The notes beneath the pieces were generated by a model. It was not told the origin of the DNA. It worked only from the letters and a program-made list of their open reading frames with translations, and ran no database searches. Shown here piece by piece: positions 62,801 to 64,000 of a stretch of 64,000 bases of DNA. Origin of the DNA: Owenia fusiformis (taxonomy: Eukaryota; Annelida; Polychaeta; Sabellida; Oweniidae); NCBI GenBank assembly GCA_903813345.2, contig CAIIXF020000008.1, forward strand, positions 38,938,867 through 39,002,866. Direction: 5' to 3'. Every line of letters starts with the position of its first letter. The first letter of the stretch is position 1. The position numbers and the translations under genes were made by a program.

Positions 62801-64000
62801 ATCCTGTTTTCTTTGCTACTATAGGATCCAGAGATTCCTGTGTTCTTGCTGCGGAATGTCTGCTTCTTCTGTGATCGCAATGGTGTGCATCTAGCCATGG
62901 GGCAGTGTTTTGACAAGGCAACCCCTGACACACTGCCATATACTCTTGCCCACACTCTCATCACAATTATAGCTAATGTAAGTACCATATTTCTTAAATA
63001 AGAGCCAATGTAATGACTCATTGTTTTTATTAATATCTCATGTTCCAATTAGCACCCTTTTAACTTCAGTTATCTGACAACCACTTTCTATGGTTTGAAT
63101 CACATAACTATGATTATATTAGTAATATTAATTAGTAAACTCAGGGCACAGAGTTATATTGTAAAATGACTTAATTTAAATTGATATGATGTTTTGAAAG
63201 GGTGGACTGTGTGCTTGAATAATAAAGTAGATCATTCGAAATGATGCAATGATTTAAACTAGAAGATATAAATACTCAACTTCATATATAAATGAGATTT
63301 CCTTTTATTTCAGCTTCGTTTGTGGATGAACATCCCAACTGTAATGCAGTACATTGTTCCACTAAGGTCACATGTTATCAGGTATATACATTTTATCTCT
63401 TTAAGTCTATTTTCATGCGAGCCTCTAGAAATGCCCATTCGTCCATCTGTCTAGTCTTCTGTTCATTGGTCCAACCATTTTCACATAAGTTAAAACTTTC
63501 ATTTATATGGGCCAATACACCTATGCTTCATTTTAGTAGTCAATGTTGGTAGTTTACTCCGTGTGAGCTCACCAAATGGTGCTTTCTTGGACACCCTATC
63601 ACCAAATGGTGCTTTCTTTAGCACCTATCACTAAATGGTGTTTTCTTTGGCACCTATCACCAAATGGTGCTTTCTTTGGCACCTATCACCAAATGGTGCT
63701 TTCTTTGGCACCTATCACCAAATAGTGCTTTCTTTGGCACCTATCACCAAATGGTGCTTTCTTTGGCACCTATCACCAAATGATACTTTCTTTGGCACCC
63801 TATCACCAAATGGTGCTTTCTTTGGCTCCCTATCACCAATTGTTGCTTTCCTTGGCACCTATCACCAAATGGTGCTTTCTTCGGCACCCTATTACCAAAT
63901 GGTGCTTCCTTTGGCACCATATCACCAATTAGTGCTTTCCTTGGCACCTATCACCAAATGGTGCTTTCCTTGGCACCCTATCACCAATTGGTGCTTTCCT
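56830..64000 (+). CDS. USP34: Ubiquitin carboxyl-terminal hydrolase 34, N-terminal exons (partial)
   Basis: Exons 56830-56872, 58790-58880, 60893-61304, 61717-61767, 62825-62977 and 63314-63381 join with correct phase and GT/AG ends; the gene runs off the window. The protein starts MCDVCCDLLALLQA, close to the recalled human USP34 start (MCENCADLVEVLNE). Further matches are TYTNIWSQRQCLCCFKDFKN, FLMNFPLYMAYKHG, FLLRNVCFFC, TPDTLPYTLAHTLIT and MNIPTVMQYIVPLRSHVIR. Exon 3 also holds an acidic, Lys/Asp-rich insert (about residues 82-150). The family is a very large deubiquitinase linked in vertebrates to Wnt signalling. The catalytic Cys/His domain lies far downstream and is not in the window. 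Intron 1 holds a LINE fragment, intron 4 a tandem repeat and intron 6 a minisatellite. Confidence 0.92.
57404..58640 (-). mobile_element. LINE fragment: RNase H domain and Cys-His knuckle, frameshifted
   Basis: On the minus strand TVVLTDGLALGNPGLS (catalytic Asp of RNase H), then FCDCQPAITSAFIS, KCHWVPGHVNINGNEIADKYA (the classic WVPGH and N-E-x-A-D motifs) and CELCNKPETVDHYISSC (CX2CX8HX4C). At least two frameshifts lie between 58250 and 58150. This is the 3' end of an RNase-H-bearing non-LTR element, antisense within USP34 intron 1; reverse transcriptase is absent. Confidence 0.88.
61850..62515. repeat. Element with about 115-bp degenerate tandem units in USP34 intron 4
   Basis: Four or more copies of a block containing TTCAACTTGCTTCAAATT, CAAAATCATCTA, AGAAGTTCAAATCTGA and TTTGACCTTCAGTGACCTTC lie between about 61975 and 62480. 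TGGTGACAT-type sequence sits at both ends (61853 and 62511). Confidence 0.65.
63560..64000 (+). repeat. About 30-bp minisatellite in USP34 intron 6, running off the window
   Basis: The unit is about TATCACCAAATGGTGCTTTC plus TTTGGCACC, at least 14 copies. CACCAAATGGTG inside it is a near-palindrome. The right boundary is outside the window. Confidence 0.9.

Overview
The window is a gene-poor, AT-rich, intron-rich animal nuclear segment loaded with repeats. GT-AG introns, LINE reverse-transcriptase fragments, tRNA-derived repeats, TA-flanked DNA transposons and the gene set (a USP34 orthologue, a LAMP-family protein, a fibrinogen-domain lectin, UDP-glycosyltransferases) point to a bilaterian invertebrate, probably marine. 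The phylum cannot be fixed from the sequence alone; an echinoderm, hemichordate or mollusc would all fit.

Layout. 1-3460: a roughly 3.1 kb inverted-repeat element carrying a tRNA-like insert. 3455-4806: a LINE endonuclease fragment (minus). 4807-10465: a two-exon (or longer) fibrinogen-related gene (plus) whose intron holds several DNA transposons. 10620-12090: a 20-bp satellite interrupted by a tRNA-derived SINE. 12250-17391: an unrecognised multi-exon gene (minus) followed by a minisatellite made of its own exon end and 5' splice site. 17990-18925: a CpG-dense palindromic element. 20160-21400: a LINE RT fragment. 26094-34402: a UDP-glycosyltransferase gene with one first exon and three near-identical 2261-bp tandem copies of the acceptor plus terminal exon. 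35114-36101: a mariner-type element. 38182-54757: an eight-exon LAMP gene (minus) whose intron 5 carries about 50 copies of a 64-bp unit containing the exon-6 3' splice site and exon-6 coding bases. 56830-63381 and beyond: the first six coding exons of USP34 (plus), cut off by the window end.

All exon joins given were checked by hand for GT/AG and codon phase. LAMP gives a 359-residue protein. UGT exon 1 plus any terminal exon gives 524 residues with both catalytic residues, one from each exon.

The most striking theme is tandem amplification of DNA that contains splice sites: acceptor plus exon start in LAMP, exon end plus donor in the unrecognised gene, and acceptor plus whole terminal exon in the UGT locus. 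A second is a 1292-bp element with perfect 49-bp inverted ends starting CACGGTG and a perfect 5-bp target duplication, a Transib/RAG-like signature.
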